Origin: Streptomyces sp. TS71-3
GTDB taxonomy: Bacteria; Actinomycetota; Actinomycetes; Streptomycetales; Streptomycetaceae
NCBI RefSeq assembly: GCF_018327685.1
Contig: NZ_BNEL01000003.1
Span: 2,480,001 to 2,544,000 of the forward strand
DNA: 64,000 nucleotides
Reading direction: 5' to 3'
The translations under genes were made by a program, and so were the position numbers. Below are positions 25,569 through 34,660 of this stretch, one piece after another. Every line of letters begins with the position of its first letter. The stretch's first letter is position 1. Under the pieces are notes generated by a model. It made no database searches, was not told the origin of the DNA, and saw only the letters and a list, made by a program, of their open reading frames with translations.

Positions 25569-26312
25569 ATGTCGGGATACGAGCTGGTCAGCTTCGACGG
25601 CGAACTGCGGTGCTACGCGCAGAGTCCGGACGAGGCCCGCTTCCAGTACAGGGAGATATTCGAGCTGGGCTGCTACGACAAGGTGAGCCTTCCCGCCCGG
25701 CCCTTCGTCGTCGACGTCGGAGCGAACATCGGCCTCTTCTCGCTGTACGTGAAGCAGCGGTGGCCGAAAGCCGAGATACTGGCCTTCGAACCGATCCCGG
25801 AAACGCTGGACGTGCTGCGGCTGAACGTGAAGATGCACGGCCTTGAGGACGTCACCGTGCAGCCGTGCGCGCTGGGCTCGGAACGCGATTCCGACGTGCC
25901 GTTCACCTACTATCCGGTCATCCCCGGCAATTCGACGCGTTACCCCGCCCAGAAGGAACTGCAGAAGTCGGTGCTGGTGCCCATCGAGGGAGCGTCCGTC
26001 GTCGATCGGAAGCACACCGGCCGCCAGGTCCGGGCCGCCGTGGAGCGGCTTTCCAGCTTCCTCGGCGACCGGAGCAGGGTCGACCTCGTGGAGGTGGACG
26101 TCGAAGGGGCGGAACTCGATGTGCTTCTCGGAATCGACGCCGGGGACTGGACGAAGATCGACCAGGTCATCCTGGAGGTCCAGGACATCGACGGCAGGCT
26201 CGACGCGATCCGCGCCCTCCTGGACCGCCACGGCCTGCCGTCCACCGTCGAGCTCTCCCCGCTGATTCCGCCCGAGATACTGACCTATGTCGTGCACGCG
26301 GCCCGCCCGTGA
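25569..26312 (+). CDS. FkbM-family SAM-dependent methyltransferase
   Basis: A 247-residue class I methyltransferase of the FkbM family, which O-methylates natural products and sugars. ATG 25569 is used, with AAGGGTCTC upstream. The SAM site is VVDVGANIGLFSLY (about residue 45-60) with the acidic strand end LAFEPIPE. The late FkbM segment VDLVEVDVEGAELDVLLGI (about 175-195) is intact. It follows the exporter in the same direction after 140 bp, so it is likely the tailoring enzyme of the polyketide locus, methylating the hydroxyl made by the KR or one on the acceptor. The target is inference. Confidence 0.88.
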   Translation: MSGYELVSFDGELRCYAQSPDEARFQYREIFELGCYDKVSLPARPFVVDVGANIGLFSLYVKQRWPKAEILAFEPIPETLDVLRLNVKMHGLEDVTVQPCALGSERDSDVPFTYYPVIPGNSTRYPAQKELQKSVLVPIEGASVVDRKHTGRQVRAAVERLSSFLGDRSRVDLVEVDVEGAELDVLLGIDAGDWTKIDQVILEVQDIDGRLDAIRALLDRHGLPSTVELSPLIPPEILTYVVHAARP

Positions 26313-26360
26313 ACGGGTGACTCTCCAGCACGCGGCCCCGCCCGTGAACGGGTGACTCTC
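26294..26360. repeat. Tandem duplication spanning the FkbM gene 3' end, with hairpins
   Basis: A unit ending in CCCGTGAACGGGTGACTCTC occurs at 26294-26325 and again at 26328-26360, differing by one inserted C. The first copy includes the methyltransferase stop codon. Each copy carries the self-complementary CCCGTGAACGGG, so the duplication doubled a possible terminator hairpin. Confidence 0.75.
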
Positions 26361-26431
26361 GTGGGCGGCCTCGCCCGTGACCGAGCGGCGACCGGTCTTC
26401 GGGCCGCCGCAGGGTCACGTCCGCGGATCCC

Positions 26432-27424
26432 TCAGGGGCGAGGGCCGAGAGCGCGGGCGAGTGATGCGAGGGACGCCGGGACGTCGGGGCCCGCGGGGGC
26501 GAGGACGACGCTGGTCGCGCCTGCCGCGTGGCGGGCCTCGATCGCTTCCCGTGCCTGGTCGGGGGTGCCGGAGATGCTGAGCTCGCGGACCCAGTCGGCG
26601 GGCATGGTCCGGGCGAACTGCCGGGCGTCGGCGCAGGCGGCGCGGTGTTCGCGCAGCTGCGCCGCGAAGGGCAGGGGGCCGATGTGCGGGGCCCAGTCCG
26701 GCTCGCCGACGACCGACAGGCCGTCGCGGACGCGGTCGAGCGCGGCGGCCTCGTCGTCGTCGACGGCGGCGATGTCGTAGGTGACGACTTCCAGGTCGCC
26801 CCCGTAGGCGGCACCGCCCAGGTTCCGGAGCGAGGACGTGACGTAGGCGGGGTTCGCGGGCTCGGCCAGGAGGAGCCCGTCCGCCACCTCGCCCGCGGCC
26901 GCCTGCGACCTGGGGCCGCGCACGCCGAGGATGACGGGAGGGACGACGTCGGGGATCTCGGTGAGGCGGACGCCCTCGCAGTGCACGTAGCGGCCGGCTG
27001 CCGGGCCGGGCTCGCCGCGCACGAGCAGGCGCAGCGCGGTCGTGTACTCCTTGATCAGCGTCAGGGGACTGGCGGGCCAGGCTCCGGCCTGGCGCATCCA
27101 GTCGGGCATGCCGTGTCCTATGCCGGCGATCAGCCGGCCGGGGTGGAGCTGGGCGAGCGTGGCCAGTTCCATCGCGGCGAAGCACACGTTGCGGGCGCCG
27201 GCGGGCAGGATGCCGATGCCCACGGTGATGCCGGTGGTGCTGGCGAGGACGGAGGCGGCCTGCGCGAGCCCGCCGCGGAAACCGAGGTCCTCCACCACCC
27301 ACACCTGGTCGAACCCCAGCTCCTCGGCACGCCGGGCATAAGGCAGCACCTCCCGCACGGGCAGGTCGCGGGGGAGCATGACACCGACCCGGTTGCGGGC
27401 GGCGGTGGCGTCTGTCTGGGGCAT
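26432..27424 (-). CDS. LLM-class (F420-dependent-like) oxidoreductase
   Basis: A 330-residue TIM-barrel luciferase-like monooxygenase-class protein, of the kind that uses F420 or FMN. It begins VGVMLPRDLPVREVLPYARRAEELGFD (seen as two blocks). The family's substrate/flavin segment IAGIGHGMPDWMRQAG is near residue 105, and VPPVILGVRGPRSQAAAGEVADG near 165. The C-terminal ISGTPDQAREAIEARHAAGAT is typical. It converges toward the polyketide locus and has the same orientation as the enoyl-CoA hydratase behind it (about 100 bp). Whether it belongs to either locus is unclear. Confidence 0.85.
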   Translation of the reverse strand: MPQTDATAARNRVGVMLPRDLPVREVLPYARRAEELGFDQVWVVEDLGFRGGLAQAASVLASTTGITVGIGILPAGARNVCFAAMELATLAQLHPGRLIAGIGHGMPDWMRQAGAWPASPLTLIKEYTTALRLLVRGEPGPAAGRYVHCEGVRLTEIPDVVPPVILGVRGPRSQAAAGEVADGLLLAEPANPAYVTSSLRNLGGAAYGGDLEVVTYDIAAVDDDEAAALDRVRDGLSVVGEPDWAPHIGPLPFAAQLREHRAACADARQFARTMPADWVRELSISGTPDQAREAIEARHAAGATSVVLAPAGPDVPASLASLARALGPRP

Positions 27425-27521
27425 CGGGGGCTCTTTCCTTGTCCACGACCGTGAGCGCCGCGGGTCCTGAGGACCATGCGGTCACGGTCTGTGAGGGATG
27501 TGCGGACGCGGGCTGTGAGGG

Positions 27522-28343
27522 TCATGCGGGCACAGGCCCCGAGGGCGGTGCGGAGGGGAAGCGGGGGGCGCGCTTCTCACGGAGAGCGGTGTAGCCCTCG
27601 ACGACGTCCGGGCCGAGGAAGGTCAGCATCTCGTACGCCGCCGACTGGTCGAAGGTGGGGCCGAAGGTGCGCAGCCAGTTGTTGAGCGTCCGCTTGGTGA
27701 GGCGGATCGCCGGCTGGGAACCGGTGGCCAGCGCGTCGGCGATCCTCAGTGCCTCGTCGAGTACCTGGTCACGGGGCAGGGCCTTGGCGACCATGCCGAT
27801 GCGCTCGGCCTCGGCACCGGTGATCATCTCGCCGGTGAGCAGGTAGTAGCGCGCCTTGGCCATGCCGGCGAGCAGGGGCCAGATGATGGCGGCGTGGTCG
27901 CCCGCGGCGACGCCGAGCTTCACATGGCCGTCGCCGATCTTCGCGTCCTCGGCGGCGATGGCGACGTCGGCGAGCAGCGCGGCGACGGTACCGGCGCCCA
28001 CGGCGACGCCGTTGATCGCCGAGACGATCGGCTTCTCGCAGTTGACGATGTTGTAGACGAGGTCGCTCATCTCCTTGAGCATGTGCGACACCCGGTCGTA
28101 GTCGCCTGCCATCCGCTCGACCATGGCCAGGTCCCCGCCGGCGGAGAACGCCTTGCCCGCGCCGGTGATGACGGCGACGCGGGTCCCGGGGTCGGCGGAG
28201 ACGTCGTTCCAGACCCTGGCGAGCTCGGTGTGCATCCCCTCGTCGGCCGCGTTGTACTTCTCGGGCCGGTCGAGGGTGATGAGCAGAACACCGTTGTCGC
28301 GGCGGGAGAATGCCAGTTGCTCGTATCCGTCGAAGGTCACCAC
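27522..28343 (-). CDS. Enoyl-CoA hydratase/isomerase family protein
   Basis: A 273-residue crotonase-fold protein. GTG 28343 follows ACGGAGGAAC. It has the fold's oxyanion-hole segments [12 protein letters not shown] (about residue 60-72) and [24 protein letters not shown] (about 108-130, in two blocks). The Glu pair of classical enoyl-CoA hydratases is not obvious: the second position reads [17 protein letters not shown], with Asp and His, which fits hydratases or hydrolases of less common acyl-CoAs. Together with the LLM oxidoreductase it may be a small acyl-CoA catabolic unit. The reaction cannot be fixed. Confidence 0.85.
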   Translation of the reverse strand: MVTFDGYEQLAFSRRDNGVLLITLDRPEKYNAADEGMHTELARVWNDVSADPGTRVAVITGAGKAFSAGGDLAMVERMAGDYDRVSHMLKEMSDLVYNIVNCEKPIVSAINGVAVGAGTVAALLADVAIAAEDAKIGDGHVKLGVAAGDHAAIIWPLLAGMAKARYYLLTGEMITGAEAERIGMVAKALPRDQVLDEALRIADALATGSQPAIRLTKRTLNNWLRTFGPTFDQSAAYEMLTFLGPDVVEGYTALREKRAPRFPSAPPSGPVPA

Positions 28344-28573
28344 GTTCCTCCGTTGCGTCGGGGCTCGCCGGGTCCCGACACTACATCCGGGCAGCTCAGG
28401 CAGCTCGCTGATACGCCTGGGTATCCGCCGAGCGCCTCTCGCGGGTTGACTTCCGGGCGGGCGAGCCGGGCTTGCCGGGCCTGGGCGCCGGCGGGGGCCG
28501 TGGATCGGCTCGCTCCGGAGCCTTCGATGCCTGTCCTTCGATCCCTCGGAACGAGGTCGTCGAGGCGCCGGCG

Positions 28574-30229
28574 TCAGAAGCCGCGTGTGCGCTTCGCCGC
28601 GCGGCGTGCCTGGGCGCCGGGGACGCGGATCAGCATCCGGGAGGCCTCCGCGCCCAGATTCACCCCGATCGCGATGGCCATGGCCAGTGCCACGGCTTTC
28701 GTCAACGACACGAGCCCCGCGTTCACATCGTTCTGGGCGAACCCCAGCAACCCGAAGTACGTGGAGGAGCCGGGAAGCAGGGGCCCGATCGCCGCGGTGA
28801 CGTACGGCAGCGCGGACGCGAACCGGTACCGCGAGAAGAACTGGCCGAAGAGGCCGACGACTCCCGCGGCCGCGGCCGTGGACGCCACGGGCGAGATGTG
28901 GCCGGTGAAGTGCATCGCCCCGTAGACGACCCAGGCCACGCCTCCGTTGAGCGTCACCATCAGGACAGTCGAACGTTCCTGCTGGAGCAGCACGGCGAAG
29001 GCCAGGGAGAGCATCATCGCGGCGAGTATCTGCCAGTACGGCCGGTCCACGTTCGGCAGCGCCTCATCCGGGTTGAGCTTGGCGTTCAGGCGCACGCCGA
29101 AGTAGAGGACGATCAGCACGCCCATGACGATGCCGACGACGAAGTACACCACCTCCAGCAGGCGGGCCGCGGCGGTGATGTAGTAGCCGGTGAGCCCGTC
29201 CTGCACGCCCGCCACCAGCGCCCGACCCGGCAGCAGCGCGAACAGCCCACCGGTGATCACCGCGGAGGCGGGCACCTGCGCGTGGAGGACGGTGAGCGTC
29301 ACCCCGATCGCGGCGGGCGGCATCGCGGCCACCGTGAACTGGTAGAACTCCGGCAGCCCCCGCCCCGAGCAGAGCCAGGCCAGCCGGTCGCCCAGCATGG
29401 CGCCCACCGCCGCCGCGATGAAGACCAACAGGTTGCCGCCGACGAGCACCGAGGCCGAGCCCGCCAGCAGCCCGTTCGCCGCGGTCAGCGCCCACCCGGG
29501 AAAGGGGTGGCGGTTGCGCCGGATCTCGGCGAGCCGCCGGTAGGCCTCCTCCAGGGGGATCCCGTTCTCGTCCTCGCTGAGGTCGTCGACCAGCCGGAAG
29601 ACGGCCGCGAGCCGCGTGTAGTCGGTGCCGCGGCGGCGTACGGTCCGGGAGGCCGTCACCGGGTCGTGCACCAGGGACGGCTGGTAGGAGATGGACAGCA
29701 GGGTGAAGGTGGCCGTCGGCTCGCAGCGGTCGAGCCCGTAGCTGTGGCAGACGGCGAACATCGCCGCCTCCACGTCCTCGGCGCCCTCCCCGCCCGCCAG
29801 CAGCAGCTCCCCGATGCGCAGGGTGAGGTCGAGTACGCGCGGGACCGCGGGCCCCGAGTCGTCCTCGTGCTTGGCCACCGGCTCCAGCGCGGGCCGCTCG
29901 GCCACCGGCAGGCGCAGGATCGTGCGCATACGGTCCTGCCAAGGCGCCTCCTTGGCCAGCCCGTTGACGACCGGCGCGTCGGCCCGTGGGATGAACGCCG
30001 GTGGCGCGTGCCGCGCGCGGTAGGTGCGCGGCGGGCTGAACGCGGAGCCTTCCTGGTCGTGGAGCGAGCCCGCGGGCACGAGCCCCTGCGGCACCGCGAA
30101 CTCCGACGTCGTGTGCGACTCGTCCTCGGCTACGGCGTGACCCGGGACCACGCCCACCGGCTGCGTGAACGCGCTCCTCGCTTCGTCCGACTTCAGCTTG
30201 CGGTCGTCACTGTCACCCGACTCGATCAC
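28574..30229 (-). CDS. Threonine/serine exporter ThrE-family protein
   Basis: A 551-residue membrane protein. GTG 30229 follows GGGGCGGAGCA. The first 110 or so residues are a hydrophilic tail. Next is a soluble ThrE domain (RVLDLTLRIGELLLAGGEGAEDVE, then AVCHSYGLDRCEPTATFTLL), then two sets of membrane helices corresponding to the ThrE and ThrE-like halves fused in one chain, as in Corynebacterium ThrE. The length matches actinobacterial single-chain members. It exports small neutral amino acids or related metabolites. It is divergent from the SDR gene at 30667. Confidence 0.88.
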   Translation of the reverse strand: MIESGDSDDRKLKSDEARSAFTQPVGVVPGHAVAEDESHTTSEFAVPQGLVPAGSLHDQEGSAFSPPRTYRARHAPPAFIPRADAPVVNGLAKEAPWQDRMRTILRLPVAERPALEPVAKHEDDSGPAVPRVLDLTLRIGELLLAGGEGAEDVEAAMFAVCHSYGLDRCEPTATFTLLSISYQPSLVHDPVTASRTVRRRGTDYTRLAAVFRLVDDLSEDENGIPLEEAYRRLAEIRRNRHPFPGWALTAANGLLAGSASVLVGGNLLVFIAAAVGAMLGDRLAWLCSGRGLPEFYQFTVAAMPPAAIGVTLTVLHAQVPASAVITGGLFALLPGRALVAGVQDGLTGYYITAAARLLEVVYFVVGIVMGVLIVLYFGVRLNAKLNPDEALPNVDRPYWQILAAMMLSLAFAVLLQQERSTVLMVTLNGGVAWVVYGAMHFTGHISPVASTAAAAGVVGLFGQFFSRYRFASALPYVTAAIGPLLPGSSTYFGLLGFAQNDVNAGLVSLTKAVALAMAIAIGVNLGAEASRMLIRVPGAQARRAAKRTRGF

Positions 30230-30551
30230 CTGCTCCGCCCCACTCCTGTTCTGTCCGTTGCTGTGATTTCCGTCCGTTCGCCGAACGTCCCCCTGCTGTA
30301 CCAGCGCGCACGGCTGAGTATTCCCACGCCGGACCCCCTACGACCCGCTTGTGGATGCCGCCGGCACCGGGCACGCGCGCTCCCAGGCGCGCACGGAAGC
30401 GGCGGGTCACACGACCTGTGACCAGGTCATGCGGCTCGCCGCGAGAGATTCGTACGGGGCCCGCCGCGGGCGTCGGCCACCGCGTCGTGCGCTCAATCAT
30501 ATCGGCGCCGGAGCCGTGCTCCGCCCACGGCGGGCGGGGCCGTGGAGGCTT
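30230..30551. other. Intergenic region, ThrE gene side of a divergent pair
   Basis: This part of the 437-bp gap between the ThrE and SDR genes has no credible gene. A GC-rich dyad (GCGCGC...GCGCGC) lies near 30378-30395. I could not identify a consensus promoter for the ThrE gene. Confidence 0.4.
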
Positions 30552-30604
30552 TTGACGGGCACATCTACAACTGTATACTTTTAGGGAAGTCTACAGTTGT
30601 ATAC
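30552..30604 (+). promoter_or_regulatory. Sigma-70 promoter with two opposed operator copies before the SDR gene
   Basis: A near-consensus promoter reads forward: -35 TTGACG (30552-30557), 16-bp spacer, -10 TATACT (30574-30579). Two 13-bp sites overlap and follow it, TACAACTGTATAC at 30566-30578 and TACAGTTGTATAC at 30592-30604. Their first ten bases are exact reverse complements of each other, and the sites start 26 bp apart. A repressor bound here would cover the -10 and the start site. This fits a TetR- or MarR-type dimer; no such regulator gene adjoins it. Confidence 0.78.
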
Positions 30605-30666
30605 CCGCGGTGACGTGGCCTTTCGCCGCACCGCAGGGGTGCATCAGTACCTCGACGGAGGAATGG

Positions 30667-31467
30667 ATGAAACTCGATCTCAACGGAAAACGTGCTCTCG
30701 TCACCGGTTCGAGCACGGGACTCGGCGAGGCCACCGCAAGGCTCCTGGCCGCCGAAGGCGCGGCGGTCGTCGTCCACGGACGGGACAGGAAGCGCACCGA
30801 GGACGTCGCCGAGGCGGTCCGGGGGGCCGGAGGCACCGCCACCACCGCACTGGGCGACCTCTCCACCGACGAGGGCGCCGAAGCAGTGGCCCGGGCGGCC
30901 ACCGCGGACGGCCCGGTGGACGTCCTCGTCAACAACGCCGGCTTCTACCGCCACGTGACCTGGAGCGACGCCACCCCCCAGGAGTGGAGCGACACCTACA
31001 ACGTCAACGTCGTCTCCGGCGTGCGCATGATCGGGCACCTGGTGCCGGCGATGCGCGAGCGCGGCTGGGGCCGGGTCATCACGATCGGCGGCGGCCTCGC
31101 CAGCCAGCCGATGAACACGCACCCGCAGTACAACGCCACGCTGGCGGCCCGGCACAACCTGGCGGTGTCCCTGGCGCGCGACCTGCGGGGCACCGGGGTC
31201 ACGTCGAACGTCGTATCTCCCGGCGCGATCCTCGTCGAGGCGACGAAGGAGCTGGTCACGGGGATCGGACCTGAGCGCGGCTGGGGCGAGACCTGGGAGG
31301 AGATCCAGCCCAACGCCGTCGAGGCCCTCATCCCGAACGACCACAACCGCTTCGGCAGGCCCGACGAGATCGCGGCGGCGGTCGCCTACCTCTGCAGCGG
31401 CTACGCCGAGTACGTCAGCGGGGCGACCATCCGCGTGGACGGCGGCCTCATCCGCTCCGCGTTCTGA
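30667..31467 (+). CDS. SDR-family oxidoreductase-like protein
   Basis: A 266-residue short-chain dehydrogenase fold. ATG 30667 follows GACGGAGGA, and the cofactor motif TGSSTGLGEATA begins at about residue 14; an earlier in-frame ATG at 30610 has no ribosome site. NNAGFY is near residue 88. The active-site helix reads HPQYNATLAARHN, so Tyr is kept but the usual Lys of YxxxK is Leu, and the Ser strand is ITIGGGLAS. Some SDR subfamilies look like this, so activity is not excluded. It is controlled by the strong promoter-operator at 30552-30604. The substrate is unknown. Confidence 0.83.
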   Translation: MKLDLNGKRALVTGSSTGLGEATARLLAAEGAAVVVHGRDRKRTEDVAEAVRGAGGTATTALGDLSTDEGAEAVARAATADGPVDVLVNNAGFYRHVTWSDATPQEWSDTYNVNVVSGVRMIGHLVPAMRERGWGRVITIGGGLASQPMNTHPQYNATLAARHNLAVSLARDLRGTGVTSNVVSPGAILVEATKELVTGIGPERGWGETWEEIQPNAVEALIPNDHNRFGRPDEIAAAVAYLCSGYAEYVSGATIRVDGGLIRSAF

Positions 31468-31501
31468 CCGGGCCGGTGTGAGCCGGCGTGAGCGGGCGTG
31501 T

Positions 31502-32347
31502 TCACTTCACGCTTCCGCTCACCAGGCCGCTGACGATGTACCGGTTGAGCGAGATCGCGATGACGGCGGGCACGGCGATGGTGATCACGCCCGCCGCGCT
31601 GAGCAGGGTGGACGGCACCACGTGCTGGCCCTGCAACGCGGCGATGACCACCGTGAGCGGCTCGGTGGACTGGTCGGTGGAGAGCACCAGCGGGAAGAGG
31701 AACTGCGTCCACGAGAACAGGAAGGTGATGACCGTCGTCGAGATGAGCCCCGGGACGGCCAGCGGGAGAAGGACGTACCGCAGGACCTCCAGCCGGCTCG
31801 CCCCGTCCACGAGCCCGGCCTCCTCGATGGAGGGAGGCAGCGTGCGCAGGTAGTTGTACATGATCCAGGTCGCCAGCGGCAGGAAGCCGGACACGTAGAC
31901 CAGGACGATGCCGGTGTAGGTGTTGACCAGGCGGAATTCTCCGAGGATCCGGTAGAGCGGGATCAGCGTCGTGTAGGCGGGGAAGGCCATGGTGGCGAGC
32001 ACGCCGTAGAAGAGGACGCCCCTGCCGCGGAACGTCATCCGCGCGAAGGCGTAGGCGGCCAGCGTGGACAGCACGACGGTGATGACCGTGGCGGCCCCGC
32101 ACTCGATGAAGATGTTGGCCGCGGACTGCCGGATCTGCCCCGGGACCTCTCCGGAGCCGCCCAGCAGGGTCGAGTAGTTCCGCAGACTCGGCGTGGGCGG
32201 CAGGTAGTGCGCCGGTTTGCTGCCGGCCTGCGCCTCGTTCTGGAGGCTGGTGTTGATCGTCCAGTAGATGGGGACCAGCGACCACAGCAGGATGAACGCG
32301 ATGCCGAGCCAGCGGGCGCGGATCCGGCGGGCCACGCGGAAGGACAT
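31502..32347 (-). CDS. Carbohydrate ABC transporter permease (MalG-like)
   Basis: A 281-residue membrane protein with six helices. It has the permease ATPase-docking loop, EEAGLVDGASRLEVLRYVLLP near residue 190 (EAA motif), which matches MalG-type carbohydrate permeases. ATG 32347 shares a base with the upstream permease stop (TGATG), so the two subunits are translationally coupled. It forms the pore with the 32347-33300 protein, fed by the lipoprotein at 33332. No ATPase gene is present; in Streptomyces a shared ATPase such as MsiK often serves such systems (established for several sugar transporters). Confidence 0.92.
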   Translation of the reverse strand: MSFRVARRIRARWLGIAFILLWSLVPIYWTINTSLQNEAQAGSKPAHYLPPTPSLRNYSTLLGGSGEVPGQIRQSAANIFIECGAATVITVVLSTLAAYAFARMTFRGRGVLFYGVLATMAFPAYTTLIPLYRILGEFRLVNTYTGIVLVYVSGFLPLATWIMYNYLRTLPPSIEEAGLVDGASRLEVLRYVLLPLAVPGLISTTVITFLFSWTQFLFPLVLSTDQSTEPLTVVIAALQGQHVVPSTLLSAAGVITIAVPAVIAISLNRYIVSGLVSGSVK

Positions 32348-33300
32348 CAGAACTCCACCGTCCGGTGCACGAACTTGACGACGAGGAAGGACAGGATCAG
32401 GGTGACCGCGGTGACCAGCAGGGACAGGGCGTAACCGGCGCCGAAGTCGAGGTTCTGGAAGCTGATGAAGTACGTCTGCGCCATCACCGACGACCCGGTG
32501 GAGGCCGCGCCGTTGAGCACGTACGGCTGGTCGAAGACGTTCAGCGTCGCGATCACCGCCTGCACCATGGCCACGGCGATACCGGGCCTGGCCAGCGGCA
32601 GCGTGACCCGCCGGAAGGCGCCCCAGGAGGAGCAGCCGTCGAGCGTGGCCGCCTCGTACAGGTCGTCGGGGATGTTCTGCAGCGAGGCGAGCACCAGCAG
32701 GGCCGACAGCGGGGTGATCTGCCAGACCTGCACGAGCTCGATCAGCGCGATCGTCTCCAGGCGGTTCTGGCCCAGGAAGTTCTGGTACTGGTCGATCAGG
32801 TGCAGCGAGCTGAGCACGCTGTTCAGCAGTCCGGAGTTCCCGTCCCAGATGCCGCTCCACACGATGCCCTCGACGACGCCGGGCAGCGCCCACGGCAGGA
32901 TGAGGACGGCGATCAGCACGGAGCGGCCGGTGAACCGGCGTTGCAGGGTGATCGCCATGGCGATGCCGAGGACGGTCGACAGGGCCACGCCGATCACCAC
33001 GTAGAGCATGGTGTTGCCGGCTGCGGCGCGCACCGCGGGGGAGTGGAACAGGCCCCGGAAGTTGCCCAGCCCGAAGAAGCGCGTCGGCGGATCGAGCGCG
33101 TCGACCCGGAAGAACGACTCGACGATCGTGAAGAGCGCGGGCACCACCGCCAGGAGCACGATGAACAGCACGAGCGGGGCGACGAGTACGTAGGGCAGCG
33201 GATCGAAGCGGCGCCGTCGCGCTCTCGCGGGCTGCCGGCCGGTGGGCGCGCCGCTGTCCGGCGCCGTGGCCGGCGGTGTGTCGAGTCGGGGGCGTGTCAT
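32347..33300 (-). CDS. Carbohydrate ABC transporter permease (MalF-like)
   Basis: A 317-residue membrane protein with six helices after a 40-residue cytoplasmic tail. ATG 33300 follows AGGAACAGCCC. Its EAA-type loop is YEAATLDGCSSWGAFRRVTLPLARPG near residue 225 (shown in part). It is the partner of the MalG-like permease; the gene order binding protein, MalF-like, MalG-like is typical of sugar uptake operons. The substrate is likely an oligosaccharide or glycoside, judging from the GH4 enzyme encoded across the regulator gene. Confidence 0.92.
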   Translation of the reverse strand: MTRPRLDTPPATAPDSGAPTGRQPARARRRRFDPLPYVLVAPLVLFIVLLAVVPALFTIVESFFRVDALDPPTRFFGLGNFRGLFHSPAVRAAAGNTMLYVVIGVALSTVLGIAMAITLQRRFTGRSVLIAVLILPWALPGVVEGIVWSGIWDGNSGLLNSVLSSLHLIDQYQNFLGQNRLETIALIELVQVWQITPLSALLVLASLQNIPDDLYEAATLDGCSSWGAFRRVTLPLARPGIAVAMVQAVIATLNVFDQPYVLNGAASTGSSVMAQTYFISFQNLDFGAGYALSLLVTAVTLILSFLVVKFVHRTVEF

Positions 33301-33331
33301 GGGCTGTTCCTCATGGCCGGCGCGTGCCCGG

Positions 33332-34660
33332 TCACGATCCGCCGGCGAGCCGGTTGGCGGTGGCGGCGATCGCCTTGATCGCCGCGCCGACGCTCTGGCT
33401 CCCGGTGGCGGCGGCGTGCAGGTTCGTGTAGACGGAGTTGGAGAACTGCGGGTACCACGAGGGCGCGCCCTGGGGGAACACCGGCCGGGTGCTGGACGCC
33501 AGCATGCTGCTCATGGCGCCGGCCTGGACCAGGTCGCCCTTGGCGCCGAGCCGGTGCACCGCGCTCAGCCGGGACGGCAGGCTGTAGGTGTGCAGCGTCT
33601 TGTCGGGACCGTCGATGCCCGCGAACGCGGCCTGTTGGTCGGCCGACGTGAACCACTTGATGAACTTGGCCGCCGCCGCCGGGTACTTGGCGGTGCGCGG
33701 GATGCCGATGCCGTCGGGGTTGCTCAGATTGGGTGCGGGCCCGGTTGCGCCGGGGGTGGGAACGTAGACGACCTGCTTGGTGACGGTGGAGGCGGACGGC
33801 ACGTCGTAGAGGCTTCCGACGTTGCCCGAGTAGTCGCTGAAGACGCTCGCGACCCTGCCCTTCGCCATCTCCGTCTGGGTGCCCTGGCTGTCGGTGGTGT
33901 TGATGTTCCCCGGTGCCACGAGACCCTGCTTGATCGCGTCGGTCATCCACTGCGCGGCCTTGTAGCCGGCCGAGCCGGGGGAGGTGAACTGCGGTTTCCC
34001 GTGCGCGTCGAGCACGGTGCCGCCGAACGCCGCCGTGGCCTGGTACCAGTAGGTCGACAGGCCCTCCGCCGCGGCGAACGGGATGTCCAGGGGGTGGTCG
34101 ACGACGCCCTTGGCCTTGACCTTCTTGAGATCGGCCGTGTACTCCGCCAGCGTCTTCGGCATGGTGGTGATGCCGGCCTTCGCGAACATCTCCTTGTTCA
34201 CGGTGGTCGTCAGGAAGGACGCGTCGAACGGGACGCCGACCACCTCCTTGCCCACGGTGAAGGAGGTGAGCTGGGGCATGTCCGGTGCCAGGGCCTTGGT
34301 GTCGACGTAGTCCTGCATCGGATAGAACCACTTGAGCTTGCTCAGCTGGCCCACCCGGGACCAGTCGACGTCCGTGGCGTCCGCGAAGTAGGTGTGCGCG
34401 GTGGCGGCGGCCGCGATCTTCGTCTGGAGGCTGTCCCAGTCGATGTTCGTCCAGTGGACGGTGATGCCCGTGGACTTGGTGAAGGCGTCGAGGGAGGCCT
34501 TGGGAGGCGAGGGTATGGCCAGGGCGACGTTGATCGTCACGCCTCGGGTCGCCGACGACGCCGTGTCGCCGCCGCCACCGCATGCGGTGGCGGCCAGGGC
34601 GAGACACGACAGGAGGGAGAGTGCCACCCCGCCTCTGACGCCTCGTCGTGTGGAGAGCAT
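33332..34660 (-). CDS. Extracellular sugar-binding lipoprotein of ABC transporter
   Basis: A 442-residue solute-binding protein of the extracellular family 1 type. Start ATG 34660 is selected over a longer upstream frame because GAGAGGTG precedes it and a signal peptide starts there. The lipobox is AATACGGGG (Cys at about residue 27). A WYP/WFTSADQQAAF segment and the periodic Tyr/Trp of the sugar cleft are visible. It captures a sugar for the two permeases downstream. Its promoter region carries the perfect palindrome at 34917-34930 that resembles sites before the DeoR and GH4 genes. Confidence 0.9.
   Translation of the reverse strand: MLSTRRGVRGGVALSLLSCLALAATACGGGGDTASSATRGVTINVALAIPSPPKASLDAFTKSTGITVHWTNIDWDSLQTKIAAAATAHTYFADATDVDWSRVGQLSKLKWFYPMQDYVDTKALAPDMPQLTSFTVGKEVVGVPFDASFLTTTVNKEMFAKAGITTMPKTLAEYTADLKKVKAKGVVDHPLDIPFAAAEGLSTYWYQATAAFGGTVLDAHGKPQFTSPGSAGYKAAQWMTDAIKQGLVAPGNINTTDSQGTQTEMAKGRVASVFSDYSGNVGSLYDVPSASTVTKQVVYVPTPGATGPAPNLSNPDGIGIPRTAKYPAAAAKFIKWFTSADQQAAFAGIDGPDKTLHTYSLPSRLSAVHRLGAKGDLVQAGAMSSMLASSTRPVFPQGAPSWYPQFSNSVYTNLHAAATGSQSVGAAIKAIAATANRLAGGS

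Noticed and set aside
26306..26360. Possible CRISPR-like direct repeats after the FkbM gene
   Set aside because: Only two copies with a 15-bp spacing; it is a simple tandem duplication including the gene's stop codon.
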